From Vitellaria paradoxa (lineage: Eukaryota; Streptophyta; Magnoliopsida; Ericales; Sapotaceae), in contig CM034233.1 in NCBI GenBank assembly GCA_019916065.1, positions 45,200,173 to 45,264,172 on the forward strand: 64,000 nt of DNA, read 5' to 3'. A model generated the notes under the pieces. The model saw only the letters and a list, made by a program, of their open reading frames with translations, was not told the DNA's origin and did not search any database. Positions 25,598 through 38,100 of the stretch are shown here, piece after piece (position 1 is the stretch's first letter; every line of letters begins with the position of its first letter). The position numbers and the translations under genes were made by a program.

Positions 25598-26413
25598 AGA
25601 TTCACTAAGATGATGCATGCCCCTAGTCGATGAAACATTAGAAGATTGAGCCTGTTGGGGTCCCATAGTGTCCCATGTTTGTTCATTCTCAACAAGAAAT
25701 TCAAAATACTCATATGTTTCTTCCGGAGTTTTATCATAAAATTGCCCATTGTGCATAGTCCCTACAAACAATTTAAGTTGTGGTGTAAGTGATCCAAAGA
25801 AGATACTTTTGAAACAATAGGTTTCAAATCCATGATGAGGACAAGAGTGCAATAATGTTTTAAACCTTTCCCAACTTTAATAAAATGTCTCTCCGAGTTG
25901 GGAGGCAAAATTTAAAATCTAATGTTTGATTGTGTTAGTTCTTTGTGGTAGAAAGAACTTCTTTAACAATTTTGCTTGCAACTCATCCCATGTGCGAATG
26001 GAATTTGGTTGCAAGAACTCATACCACCGAGCTGCCTTGTCCTTAAGTGAGAATGGAAAAAGTTAAAAAATACTAATTCTATGGGATAACCTTAGTCTTT
26101 GACGATCACACAAATGTTCCGAAAATGAGTTAGATGATCGTATGGGTTTTCGGAGTCCATACCATGAAAGTTAGGTAGAAGTTGAATCTACTATGCTTAA
26201 AATGACAAGCTTGTTGTGGTTTTGGCCAAATGATGCATGATTCATAGATCGCCTCTCAATCACGTTTTGATTATCACTTTGTGCCATATCTAATTCAAGA
26301 CTGGTTGATGAAAGAGGTTGAAATTCTTGGTAAAGATTAGTGGGTTCAAAAGATGGATTAACGGAGCTAGAACGTTGTAATTTACCGTCACCTTGCCATT
26401 CCCAAGCACTCAT
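25593..26413 (-). pseudogene. Gag fragment of element E, unit U1
   Basis: The minus strand starts MSAWEWQGDGKLQRSSS, followed by ERRSM, and after frame changes CPHHGFETYCFKSIFFGSL, FYDKTPEETYEYFEFLVENE and RGMHHLSESND, then runs into LTR D. It corresponds to residues about 1-200 of the gag of element F. A deletion has removed the part around LQPDRHTIESCIVWPE that U2 and U4 keep. Confidence 0.8.
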
Positions 26414-26540
26414 AAGCTACAAAGAAAGGCTCAAGTCATTTACTACTTTTAAGTAGTAGAGATGAAAAATTTTTGATTTTTTTTTTGGGAGAAAACACTA
26501 AAAGAATAACCTAGAATTACCTTAACGGATCAAAACTAAA

Positions 26541-27020
26541 ATCCTCGGTAATGGCACCAAAAACTTGACCGCCTCACAAATATGCAGTAAAACCAACCCT
26601 TAAGTATGAGGGTGTGCAGTTTATTTTTACCTGGTAAGACCAGGATCGTATCCACAGGAAACTACAAATGAATTCTAGGATTTCTAAGTTCTTCTAAACT
26701 ATTGTTTCCTTTTTTCAAAGTAGTAAAAATAACATCAGGTTTTGAATTTGAAAGGTTTGATTTTTAATTATGAACTATGTACTAATTAAATTGAACTAGA
26801 AGAAAAGCAACTATAGTAATTCCTAATTAATTGAAAGCAATTAAAAATGCAAAGTAAATTAAACTCAAGAAAGCAGTGAATTAAACCAGGGTTTTAAACA
26901 ATATAACTAAAGGTCTTGATTCAACTGACAAATCCAGGTGAACACCTTATTCTCATGTTTAGATGTGATCATTATCTTGGTTTACAACTCACGTTTAGGA
27001 AAAGTAAACCGGAGAGATTT
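26541..27020 (-). repeat. PBS and LTR start of element E (unit U1)
   Basis: The minus strand has AGTTTTTGGTGCCATTACCGA (PBS, Athila type) directly before the LTR end TGACCGCCTCACAAATATG (LTR from 26566, plus-strand notation). Only about 455 bp of LTR are present before the junction with LTR D sequence. The equivalent LTR starts are 28677 (U2), 30824 (U3) and 32963 (U4). Confidence 0.75.
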
Positions 27021-27681
27021 ATAAACTTAATAATAAAACACAACCGTTATATATTTAATTTACTTAACCTTCTATCGTATTAATTTTAAACTAACAAAAT
27101 AAGATAAATTACCTTCACAATCTGGCTAAAATTCCTAATTTTCCTTTCTCGCTTCTCCCTCCGTTGTACTTTTTTTTCCTTAACTTTCCCACTGTCTCCT
27201 CTTTTTTTCCTTTCAGATTGCCAGCTGAATAGGTATATATGTGTACATTTATATGGGGTGGAAGTCTCCTGGCGGTAAACTGCCTTAACCCTTTTTTTTT
27301 TTTTACCTTTCCACGTGCCTTCCTAAACTTTGTACACAACCTCCCACACGGCCAGCAAAAGTCCACCGCCTACTTTTTTTTTTTTTTGGTCTTCCACGTG
27401 GCCTAGGTAATAGCCATCCACCCCATACCCAAATTAATATATATATATATAACACATGCTAACCACATTGCACACACGACACACAGAAGGTTACATTAAT
27501 TAATTCATATATTAATAACTTAAATTAATTAATGAGTTAATTAATTCACCAATTTAATTTAGATTAAAATTAACTAAATTTCAATATAATACCAAATTAA
27601 CAAAGTTACTTCACCAAATATCAAGTAAATATTAGATTAATAGTGTAATTAAAAATAATAAAAAAGCTTTAGGATGTCACA

Positions 27682-28529
27682 TCATTAGATTCACTAAGAT
27701 GATGCATGCCCCTAGTCGATGAAACATTAGAAGATTGAGTGTGTTGAGGTCCCGTAGTGTCCCATGTTTGTTCATTCTCAACAAGAAATTCAAAATACTC
27801 ATATGTTTCTTCCGGAGTTTTATCATAAAATTGCCCATTGTGCATAGTCCCTACAAACAATTTAAGTTGTGGTGTAAGTGATCCAAAGAAGATACCTTTG
27901 AAACACTAGATTTCAAATCCATGATGAGGACAAGAGTGCAGTAATGTTTTAAACCTTTCCTAACTTTAATAAAATGAGTTAGGAGGCAAAATTTAAAATC
28001 TGATGTTGGATTGCGTTAGTTCTATGTTGTGGAAAGAACTTCTTTAAGAATTTCTCTTGCAACTCATCCCATGAGCAAATGGAATTTGGTTGCAAGAACT
28101 CAAACCACCAAGCTGCATTGTCCTTAAGTGTGAATGGAAAAAGTTAAAAAATACTAATTCTATGGGACAACCATGATCTTTGACGGTCACACAAATATTC
28201 TGAAAATGAGTTAGATGATTGTATGGGTTTTCGAAGTCCATACCATGAAAGGTAGGTGGAAGTTGAATCATACCATGCTTAAAATGACAAGCTTGTTGTG
28301 GTTCTAGCCAAACGATGCATGATTCAATTGTGTGCCTATCAGGTTGTAAAAGGTCCCACATAGATCGCCTCTCAATCACGTTTTGATTATCACCTTGTGC
28401 CAAATCTAATTCAAGAGCGGTTGATGAAAGAGGTTGAAAATCTTGGCAAAGATTAGTGGGTGCAAAAGATGGATTAACGGAGCTAGAACGTTGTAATTTA
28501 CCATCACCTTGCCATTCCCTAGCACTCAT
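27682..28529 (-). pseudogene. Gag fragment of element E, unit U2
   Basis: It starts MSAREWQGDGKLQRSSS and includes WDLLQPDRHTIESCIVWLE, FKHGMIQLPPTFHGMDFENP and VTVKDHGCPIELVFFNFF, then shifts frame. The later part FYDKTPEETYEYFEF and RGMHHLSESND is also kept. The frameshift after GCPIELVFFNFF is shared with U3 and U4, so it predates the amplification. Confidence 0.8.
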
Positions 28530-29811
28530 AAGCTATAAAGAAAGGCTCAAGTCATTTACTGCTTTTAAGCAGTAGAGAAGAATTTTTTTTTTTTTTTTGG
28601 AGAAAACATTAAAAGAATAACCTAGAATTACCTTAACGGATCAAAACTAAACTCCACGATAATGGCACCAAAAACTTGATCGCCTCGCAAATATGCAGTA
28701 AAAATAACCCTTAAGTATGAGGGTGTGTAGTGTATTTTTACCTGGTAAGACCAAGATCGTATCCATAGGAAACTACAAATGAATTCTAGGATTTCTAAAC
28801 TCTTCTAAACTATTGTTTCCTTTTGAAAGCAGTAAAAATAAAATTAGGTTTTGAATTTGAAAGGTTTGATTTTTAATTATGAACTATGTACTAATTAAAT
28901 TGAACTAGAAGAAAAACAACTTCAGTAATTCCTAATTAATTGAAAGCAATTAAAAATGCAAAGTAAATTAAACTAAAGTAAGTAGTGAATTAAACTAGGG
29001 TTTTAAACAATATAACTAAAGGTCTTGACTCAACCGACAAATCCGGGTGAGCACCTTATTCTCATGTTTAGATGTGATCATTATCTTGGTTTACAACTCA
29101 CATTTAGGAAAAGTAAACCGGAGAGATTTATAAACTCAATAATAAAACACAACCGTTATATATTTAATTTACTTAACCTTCTATCGTATTAATTTTAAAC
29201 TAACAAAATAAGATAAATTACCTTAACAATCTGGCTAAAATTTCTAATTTTCCTTTCTCGCTGCTCCTTCCGTTGTACTGTTTTTTTTTTCCTTAACTTT
29301 CCCACTGTCTCCTCTTTTTTTCCTTTCGGATTGCCAGCTGAATAGGTATATATGTGTACATTTATATAGGGTGGAAGTCTCCTGGCAGTAAACCGCCTTA
29401 ACCCTCTTTCTTTTTTTTTTTTTACCTTTCACGTGCCGTCCTAAACCTTGCACACAACCTCCCACATAGCCATCAAAAGTCCACCGCCTACTTTTTTTTT
29501 TTTGGTCCTCCACGGGGCCTAGGTAATAGTCATCCAACCCATACCTAGATTAATATATATATATAAAACACATGCTAACCACATTGTACACATGACAAAC
29601 TGTCGGTTACATTAATTAATTCATATGTTAATAACTATTTTAATTAATAACTTAATTTAATTAATGACTTAATTAATTCACCAATTTAATTTAGATTAAA
29701 ATTACCTAAATTTCAATATAATTCCAAATTAACAAAGTTACATCACCAAATATCAAGTAAAAATTAGATTAATAGTGCAATTAAAAATAATAAAAAAATT
29801 AGGATGTCACA

Positions 29812-30688
29812 TCATTAGATTCACTAAGATGATGCATGCCCCTAATCGATGAAACATTGGAAGATTGAGCGTGTTGGGGTCCCGTAGTGTCCCATGTTTG
29901 TTCATTCTCAACAAGAAATTCAAAATACTCATATGTTTCTTCCAGACTTTTATCATAAAATTGCCCATTGTGCATAGTCCCTACAAACTATTTAAGTTGT
30001 TGTGTAAGTAATCCAAAGAAGATACTTTTGAAACACTAGGTTTCAAATCCATGATGAGGACAAGAGTGCAGTAATGTTTTAAACCTTTTCCAACTTTAAT
30101 AAAATGTCTCTCCGAGTTGGGAGGCAAAATTTAAAATCTGATGTTGGATTGCCTTAGTTCTATGTGGTGGAAAGAACTTCTTTAAGAATTTCACTTACAA
30201 CTCATCCCATGTGCGAATGGAATTTGGTTGCAAGAACTCAAACCACCAAGTTGCCTTGTCCTTAAGTGAGAATGGAAAAAGTTAAAAAATACTAATTCTA
30301 TGGGACAACCTTGATCTTTGACAGTCACACAAATGTTCCGAAAATGAGTTAGAAGATCGTATAGGTTTTCGGAGTCCATACCATGAAAGGTAGGCAGAAG
30401 TCAAATCATACCATGCTTAAAATGACAAGCTTGTTGTGATTCTAGCCAAATGATGCATGTTTCAATTGTGTGCCTATCAAGTTGTAAAATATCTCACATA
30501 GATCGCCTCTCAATCACGTTTTGATTATCACCTTGTGCCATATCTAATTCAAGAGTGGATGATGAAAGAGGTTGAAAATCTTTATAAAGATTAGTGGGTT
30601 CAAAAGATGGATTAACAGAGCTAAAACATTGTAATTTACTGTCACCTTGCCATTCCTGAGCGCTTATAAGCTGTAAAGAAAGGCTCAA
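29812..30688 (-). pseudogene. Gag fragment of element E, unit U3
   Basis: It corresponds to U2 but the usual initiator is changed: ISAQEWQGDSKL follows an upstream Met. Segments DSENLYDLLTHFRNICVTVKD and GCPIELVFFNFF are readable. Stops interrupt the frame. It ends at the TCATT flank of LTR D sequence. Confidence 0.78.
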
Positions 30689-31963
30689 GTCATTTACTAC
30701 TTTTAAGCAGTAAAGATGAAAAATTTTTTATTTTTTACTTTTTTGGGAGAAAACATTAAAAGAATAACCTAGAATTACCTTAACGGATCAAAACTAAACT
30801 CCTCGATAATGGCACCAAAAACTTGACCGCCTCGCAAATATGCAGTAAAAATAACCCTTAAGTATGAGGGTGTGTAGTGTATTTTTACCTGGTAAGACCA
30901 GGATCGTATCCACTGGGAACTACAAATGAATTCTAAGATTTCTAAATTCTTCTAAACTATTGTTTCCTTTTTTGAAAGCAGTAAAAATAAAATCAGGTTT
31001 TGAATTTGAAAGGTTTGATTTTTAATTATGAACTATGTACTAATTAAATTGAACTAGAAGAAAAACAAGTATAGTAATTCCTAATTAATTGAAAGCATTT
31101 AAAAATGCAAAGTAAATTAAACTAAAGTAAGCAGTGAATTAAACTAGGGTTTTAAACAATATAACTAAAGGTCTTGATTTAACTAACAAATCCGGGTGAA
31201 CACCTTATTCTCATGTTTAGATGTGATCATTATCTTGGTTTACAACTAACTATTAGGAAAAGTAAACCGGAGAGATTTATAAACTTAATAATAAAACACA
31301 ACCGCTATATATTTAAATTACTTAACCTTCTATCGTATTAATTTCAAACTAACAAAATAAGATAAATTACCTTCACAATCTGGCTAAAATTCCTAATTTT
31401 CCTTTCTCGCTTCTTCTTCCGTTGTACTGTTTTTTTTTTCCTTAACTTTGCCACTGTCTCCTCTTTTTTTTCCTTTCGGATTGCCAGCTGAATAGGTATA
31501 TATGTGTACATTTATATGGGGTGTAAGTCTCCTGGTGGTAAACTGCCTTAACCCCTTTTTTTTTTTTACCTTTCCACGTGCCCTCCTAAGCTTTGCACAC
31601 AACCTCCCATACAGCCAGCAAAAGTCCACCGCCTACTTTTTTTTTTTTTTTTTCGTCTTCCACGTGCCCTAGGTAATAGTCATCCACCCCATACCCAAAT
31701 TAATATATGTATATAAAACACATGCTAACCACATTGCACACATGACACACAGTAGGTTACATTAATTAATTCACATGTTAATAACTATTTTAATTAATAG
31801 ATAAATTTAATTAATTGCTTAATTAATTCACCAATTTAATTTAGATTAAATTTAACTAAATTTCAATATAATACCAAATTAACAAAGTTACATCACCAAA
31901 TATCAAGTAAAAATTAGATTAATAGTGTAATTAAAAATAATAAAAAAAATTTAGGATGTCACA

Positions 31964-32814
31964 TCATTAGATTCACTAAGATGATGCATGCCTCTAATCG
32001 ATGAAACATTGGAAGATTGAGCATGTTGGGGTCCCGTAGTGTCCCATGTTTGTTCATTCCCAACAAGAAATTCAAAATACGCATATGTTTCTTTCGGAGT
32101 TTTATCATAAAATTGTCCATTGTGCATAGTCCCTACAAACTATTTAAGTTGTGGTGTAAGTGATCCAAAGAAGATACTTTTGAAACATTAGGTTTCAAAT
32201 CCATGATAAGGACGAGTGCAGTAATGTTTTAAACCTTTCCCAACTTTAATAAAATGTCTCTCTGAGTTGGGAGTTGAAATTTAAAATTTGATGTTGGATT
32301 GCGTTAGTTCTATATAGTGGAAAGAACTTTAAGAATTTCACTTGCAACTCATCCCATATGCGAATGGAATTTGGTTGCAAGAACTCAAACCACCGAGCTG
32401 CCTTGTCCTTAAGTGAGAATGGAAAAAGTTAAAAAATACTAATTCTATAGGACAACCTTGATCTTTGACAGTCACACTAATGTTTCGAAAATGAGCTAGA
32501 TGATCGTATGGGTTTTCGGAGTCCGCACCATGAAAGGTAGGTAGAAGTTGAATCATACCATGCTTAAAATTACAAGCTTATTGTGGTTCTGGCCAAACGA
32601 TGCATGATTCAATTGTGTGCCTATTAGGTTGTAAAAGGTCCCACATAGTTCGCCTCTCAATCAAGTTTTGATTATCATGCTGTGCCATATCTAATTCAAT
32701 AGTTGTTGATGAAAGAGGTTGAAAATCTTTGTAAAGATTAGTGGGTTCAAAAGATGGATTAACGGAGCTAGAACGTTGTAATTTACTGTCACCTTGCCAT
32801 TCCCGAGCGCTCAT
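31964..32814 (-). pseudogene. Gag fragment of element E, unit U4
   Basis: It starts MSAREWQGDSKLQRSSS, with WDLLQPNRHTIESCIVWPE followed by a stop, then FKHGMIQLLPTFHGADSENP and VTVKDQGCPIELVFFNFF with the shared frameshift, and a later KETYAYFEFLVGNE part. It is the last unit before the insertion of element A. Confidence 0.78.
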
Positions 32815-34444
32815 AAGCTATAAAGAAAGGCTCATGTCATTTACTGCTTTTAAGCAGTAGAGAAGATTTTTTTTTTTTTTTTTGGGAGAAAACATTAAAA
32901 GAATAACCTAGAATTACCTTAACGGATCAAAACTAAACTCCTCAGTTATGGCACCAAAAACTTGACCACCTCACAAATATGCAGTAAAAATAACCCTTAA
33001 GTATGAGGGTGTGCAGTGTATTTTTACCTAGTAAGACTAGGATCGTATCCACAGGGAACTACAAATGAATTCCAGGATTTCTAAGTTCTTCTAAACTATT
33101 GTTTCCTTTTTGAAAGCAGTAAAAATAAAATCAAGTTTTGAATTTGAAAGGTTTGATTTTTAATTATGAACTATGTACTAATTAAATTGAACTAGAAGAA
33201 AAGCAACTACAGTAATTCCTAATTAATTGAAAGCAATTAAAAATGCAAAGTAAATTAAACTAAAGTAAGCAGTGAATTAAACTAGGGTTTTAAACAATAT
33301 TAACTGACCCTGAAATGTGTCCGAGTCCTACCTCTCAAGTGCAAGAGAGCAGTCGTAGTTTTAAACTCGGTGAGTCCGAGGTCGAATCCACATGGAGGGC
33401 TTTGTTAAAAGCTCTAGACTGGTTTCTCTTAGTTAGTAGGTGAACCTAAATTAATTTAAACTAATTTTAGATTTATAGGATGTCTGAGAAAGGTTGGGTT
33501 GAGAATGATGGAGTGAAGGAATTGTGATAGTAAATTAAAATGCAATAACATTAAATTTTAAGGCAAATTGATTAACTCAAAAATTAAATTAAATAACAAA
33601 CATGATATTAAAGAGGTTCTTGATTCAACTTTCAAGTCTAGGTAGTTCACTACTTTACTATGGGATGATTGGGTTCAAATCTGAATTAAGGGTTTGTTCA
33701 AAAATATTGAGAATATTTTAAATCCAAAAGTTAGTACCAATGATTTCAAATGAATATGGTTAAAAACTTTTGTTTTCGAAAGTCTTTTCAAACAAATGAA
33801 ATCAGAATTGAACTTGAATCCTACTTTTAATTTGTTGAAAAGTATTAATCAATGATAATCGAAAACCCATACTAGTGATTTCAGCGAATATGGTTAAAGG
33901 TTTTCAATTTTGAATATTTTCCAAACAAGTTAAAAGAGGTTTGAAAACAGTAGATCCCTATGCATAAGGTTTCGCAACCCATGCAAAGGGTCTAGGCACA
34001 TCCCATAGTGTTTTGTGAACTACCCTTCCTTGATTCGTCGAATCAAGAACTAGGGTTTTTACGCTAACACTATTTTAAATGAAATGAAAATAATAAATAC
34101 ACACATAATCAACCGATCTACTAATTGAAACAAATAAATCATACTATTAAAGAGCGAAATGAAATCAAACTTACAAGTTAAACAATTATGAAAGAAAGTA
34201 ATGGAATGAAGCTGCAGCGATGAACAAACCAACCTCGAAAATCTCCATGAACAACGCAAAATATTAAAAACTCCCTAAAAAACTATTCTAAAACTCTCAA
34301 AGTATCTGAAAAGTATGAAAAAGTTCTCCTAAAGTATGTAAAACTAAACTAGGGCTCCCTTGGGTCAGCCATGTAGCAGAGATTATAAAGAAGTTGCAAA
34401 GAAAATGTTAAAAGATGGAGTTAAGCCGTGCGCGCATAACACAC

Positions 34445-34482
34445 TATGGTCCAAACCGTTTGGCAAGGGGTCCAGACCACAG
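34445..34482 (-). promoter_or_regulatory. Palindromic GGTCC module upstream of LTR A promoter
   Basis: TATGGTCCAAACCG, then a short spacer, then AAGGGGTCCAGACCACAG. It lies about 55 bp upstream of the minus-strand TATA box at 34383-34390, the same placement as in the other Athila LTRs here. It is a diverged copy of the CTGTGGTCCGGACC..GGTCCGGACCACAG consensus. Confidence 0.5.
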
Positions 34483-34684
34483 AAACTTTGTTCTTCAAGT
34501 TTTGCTTCTCGTTTACTACTTCTGATAGCTTTCTGTTCTCAACTTCCAATGCGAGTTTGATCTTGAAGATAATGGATTCAGGCTTCAGCTAAAACACATA
34601 AGTTGTAGCCCTTTGAGTCTTCTTTCTAACCTAAAAAGAATCAGGTCAATCCAAGTTGTGAGTGAAAAGATATGGTCAAATTAC

Positions 34685-34873
34685 CGGCACGGGTTAGCTT
34701 AGTGGAGCAGGGGTCGGCTTGGAGAGTGGGCATGCTTCCCACGTCTCGGGTTTGAATCCCTTCCTGGGCGCTCGATCTTATCAGTGGGCGTGTCTTGCGG
34801 GGTGGTGCGCTCGCCCGGAGGTTTTACTCGCGATGATTCACCGGCGAGAGGTTTCCTTCGTATCAAAAAAAAA
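34685..34873 (+). mobile_element. tRNA-derived SINE with 15-bp target duplication
   Basis: It has pol III internal promoter boxes: A box TAGCTTAGTGG (34695-34705) and B box GGTTTGAATCC (34749-34759), with the usual spacing. It ends TATCAAAAAAAAAA. The flanks ATATGGTCAAATTAC are identical at 34670-34684 and 34874-34888. The interior is GC-rich compared with the host LTR. Related LTR copies without this SINE (9416-9616, 15920-16000) read straight through. No coding capacity; it would use the reverse transcriptase of a LINE, none of which is in the window. Confidence 0.92.
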
Positions 34874-35136
34874 ATATGGTCAAATTACTGACAGGGTGTC
34901 AAGCTGGAACTTCAGCTGCACACCACTTCAACTATCTTGAACTTTGGACCATTTTTTTCCTCCTCAGAAGCCACTTTCTTCACTACTAATCTCACTTATT
35001 TTACCCTTTTCCCTGTATTTTAGAGAATAAACACTATGAATAATAAAATAATGGTAAAAATTTGAAATTAACTACTTAAATGCATCAATGAGTATCAAAA
35101 TGTGAAGTTCGTAATTACACTTTTCAAGTGTAATCA

Positions 35137-38100
35137 CACCCCCCCAACTTGAACGTTGCTAGTCCCTAGCAATGCCCTTTATTAAAATGAAATGCAACTA
35201 CCATCCTATTTCTCTTTTCGTTGGAAACACGGCTATACTTAGCTATGTGCAGCAAGCCCTTTAAACCCCTATGTTCCCCCTAGTGGACGAGTAAGGTCTC
35301 GTGAGGGTTTGCAATGAATCTACCCACAAAATTCTATGGCATGGTCTCAAAGTGTCAAAAAGTGATCAAGATAAAAAATGAATTAAGTTCAAGCTTAACA
35401 AGTTATAAAACCCAAGTGCTAAGCATAAATGCATGGACTATCAAAGTAGAAAAAGCATGTGTGCAAAATTGTTTCATTCATTCAACAAGGTTGCAAGAGC
35501 ATAAATGGAACTAGGTTTTGACTTCAAAAGCTCACAAGGTACCACTCATAGAAAGGAATTCACACATAGAGGGTTTGTTAGAGTTATATTTCTTTGGTGC
35601 CCTTGAAAGCATGTTTTATGTAATGACATTTTATTTTAGTTTATTTTTCTAGATATAATAAAATATTTATTTATTTAAGCATACATTATTGTCCCTTATT
35701 TATAAAGTATGTGATTTAAGTATTGGGCATAAGATGCCAATACAGAAAGATTTAAATCACAAGTTTTATAAATAAAAGTAAATTCACAGCTATTAATGAA
35801 ATGGGCATTTCATTATGTTAAAACTGTAACTTTTCTACTTCTTAATTGGGTGATTTATCTTGATCACTAAAGTAGTGACTTTGAGTAAGAAAGTATGTAT
35901 ATGAGATATACATATTGAATGGACTGTTGTAAATTATGATTTGGTTAATAAATGTCTTTAATCATAATTTACATAAGCTTTAATAAACTTAATAAACCTT
36001 AATCCTGAGTTTGTAATGGACTCACATTCATAAATTAAGTCTATTTGAGTTATCATGAAGTGAGATCTTATTAATGGTCAAAATCTCGATAACTTGGAGA
36101 TTTAATTTTATGAATCGTGGGAACATATACTTACAAGATGGAATCCATTCTGATACGCTCACCTAAGCTATTTATCTTTTTGATCATTAAATTTGTGGCC
36201 GCAGTTTATTCAATAAATTGTTTATTGAATAACAATATTTATTTGTAAATTGTTTACAAATATAGAAATATTGAGAATGATCAAAATATAGATAAATAGT
36301 GACTTAGGGTTAAATATGTAATTAAGGGGCTCGACATTTAGCATAGCTTAATTACGAGCTTATAATGGAGGGTTAATTAAGTGGATATTATTGGTCTAAT
36401 ACCAAAATTCATTTTATTAAAAGTTGTTTTAATTAAATGAATTTCAATATGAACTACTAGAGTGCAGCTCAGGGCTTTTAGTGGAATAGCCCTGGGTTAA
36501 TTTAAAAGATAATGGGTTGTCATGAGATGACAAGGCCCAAATATCTTTTAAGTTGGAGCTAGGAATCCATGGGCCTTCAGTCCTCAAGCTAGCTCAATTT
36601 TAACATGATGGGCCAAGTCCAACTGGCCAATTATTTATAATTTATTTATTAAAAAAATTATAGATAATTAATATATATATATATATTTAGATAAGATGAT
36701 ATGGTTGGGAGATTTTCTTAAGATACCATATCTTCTAAATATATATTAAGATGATATATATAGATAAGATATGTGTGAGAGTGGATAAGAGATAATCTCT
36801 AAAGTTAGAGATTTTCTTTGATACAAACTCTGTATCTCACTCTTTATAAATATCTTTTATATATCAATTAGCCAGTCGATCTGACAGAGTGCCCACACAC
36901 ATCCATCTAGAAAGAGAGAATTGAGAATAGTTTGGAAGGCTGAATCGCTGAAAGAAGGTGCTTCCGCTGTGCATCAGAAGAAAATTTTAAAGAGTTCGTC
37001 ATTCCATTCGAGGTATTTTTCTCAACCCTATGCTATAAAAACCAACAGGGTTCACACACACCTATTAGCATATAATGCTATCCTAGTTGCACATAACCCC
37101 ACAAACAAGAGAGCGAACTGAAATGAAATTCAAAGTGGACAGCTGATAACCATGTTTCAATGCATGTGTAAGAGATCACACCACACAACCTACACAAGAC
37201 CACTACATGAACAATACAAGAGTTGCTTGCTTAAATTCTACTAGGTCTTTATTTTGGTTGTAACTTGGCTAGGGGTAATGGTTAACAATGGAAGATATGG
37301 AAATCAAAGCACATGTATTGGGATAAAAATGATCAAGTGCACACAAGTCCCAAACTACCCATTTCCTTCAAGGATCCCAACAAGAAGCTTATTCACACTA
37401 AATACTACCCTTGGGACAATTGCAAATAATATACAAGTCCCAAAATTTCATAAACAAAAGGAATGATATTTTTTTTCTTTTCTTTTTTTTTTCTTTTTCT
37501 TTTTTTCTTTTTTTTTCCTTTTTTTTGAAATAATGAAATAAACATAAGCTAAATTCTCCACCTAATATTCCCTCTCAATATGCTCTCAAAAGTTTCCATT
37601 CCTAACCCCCACTCACATCACTGACATTGAGGCACTTTTCACAACCCAAGACATGTGAGGGTAAGGCTTAAAAGTGCGTGAACAAGGTTAAGGGATAATA
37701 TATGAAGTGGGAGCCAAGAAAAAAATATATATATAAATATCACACACTTTATTAAAAGGCTTCAAGTTGGTTCCTAGGGCAATCTTATATCAAGGAAGGA
37801 CAAAAAGGCCCAACAATAGCAAAGATGGCCTAGCATCATGTTCAAAGCTTACAACAACTCATAATGTGCCAAGTGAAACTTATGCAAGTGTGTGTGATGC
37901 AATTAGTGCATTGGAAACCAAAGTGAAGAGCAAAAGAGCTGTGTTATGTGCAACCCCTCAAGAAAAGAAATAATAGGCTCAAAAGCTCACCATTAAGGGG
38001 TATAAGTCTCCACCTAGTCCAAGAATGCTCAATTAACCAATGTCAAACAAAATCTACTCCTAAGCATATAAGCTCTTCTCTATGATAGTAAAAAAAAATT

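Larger units (their letters stand above)
24921..33300. repeat. Four tandem copies of a chimeric 2.1-kb retrotransposon unit
   Basis: Units start at ATAAACTTAATAATAAAAC: U1 24921-27020, U2 27021-29129, U3 29130-31278, U4 31279-33300 (cut by element A). Each holds the 3' third of LTR D (to TGTCACA at 25592, 27681, 29811, 31963), the TCATT flank, the 5' part of gag of element E, a leader, an Athila-type PBS, and about 455 bp of LTR E. The join between LTR E (...CCGGAGAGATTT) and LTR D (ATAAACTTAA) is the same in all internal junctions. The units differ by scattered substitutions and T-run lengths, so the array is not recent or a simple assembly repeat. All copies are head to tail. Confidence 0.9.
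33301..35136 (-). repeat. 3' LTR of element A
   Basis: It starts TAACTGACCCTGAAATGTG (plus strand; TGACTGACCC in the other copy) and ends TTACACTTTTCAAGTGTAATCA, whose inner part is a perfect hairpin. It contains two copies of the family repeat ACCAATGATTTCAA/ACTAGTGATTTCAG ... GAATATGGTTAAA (about 33735 and 33870), the palindrome CTTGATTCGTCGAATCAAG (34028-34046), a TATA box (TTATAAAG at 34383-34390, minus CTTTATAA) and a palindromic module at 34445-34482. It is interrupted by a SINE. The short open frames inside are not genes. Confidence 0.85.

Noticed and set aside
25035..31629. Similar open frames repeated at 25035-25316, 27115-27366, 29244-29537 and 31393-31629 (minus), suggesting a conserved small protein
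   Set aside because: They lie in the LTR D part of each tandem unit. Similarity follows from duplication. T-run lengths change the frame between units, so there is no sign of protein-level selection.
34695..34759. A and B boxes that could mark a tRNA gene
   Set aside because: No acceptor stem or cloverleaf can be formed. The A-rich tail and 15-bp target duplication identify a SINE.
37467..37526. Pure pyrimidine tract as a possible triplex or regulatory element
   Set aside because: Element F has only a short T run at the matching site; simple-sequence expansion is enough to explain it.
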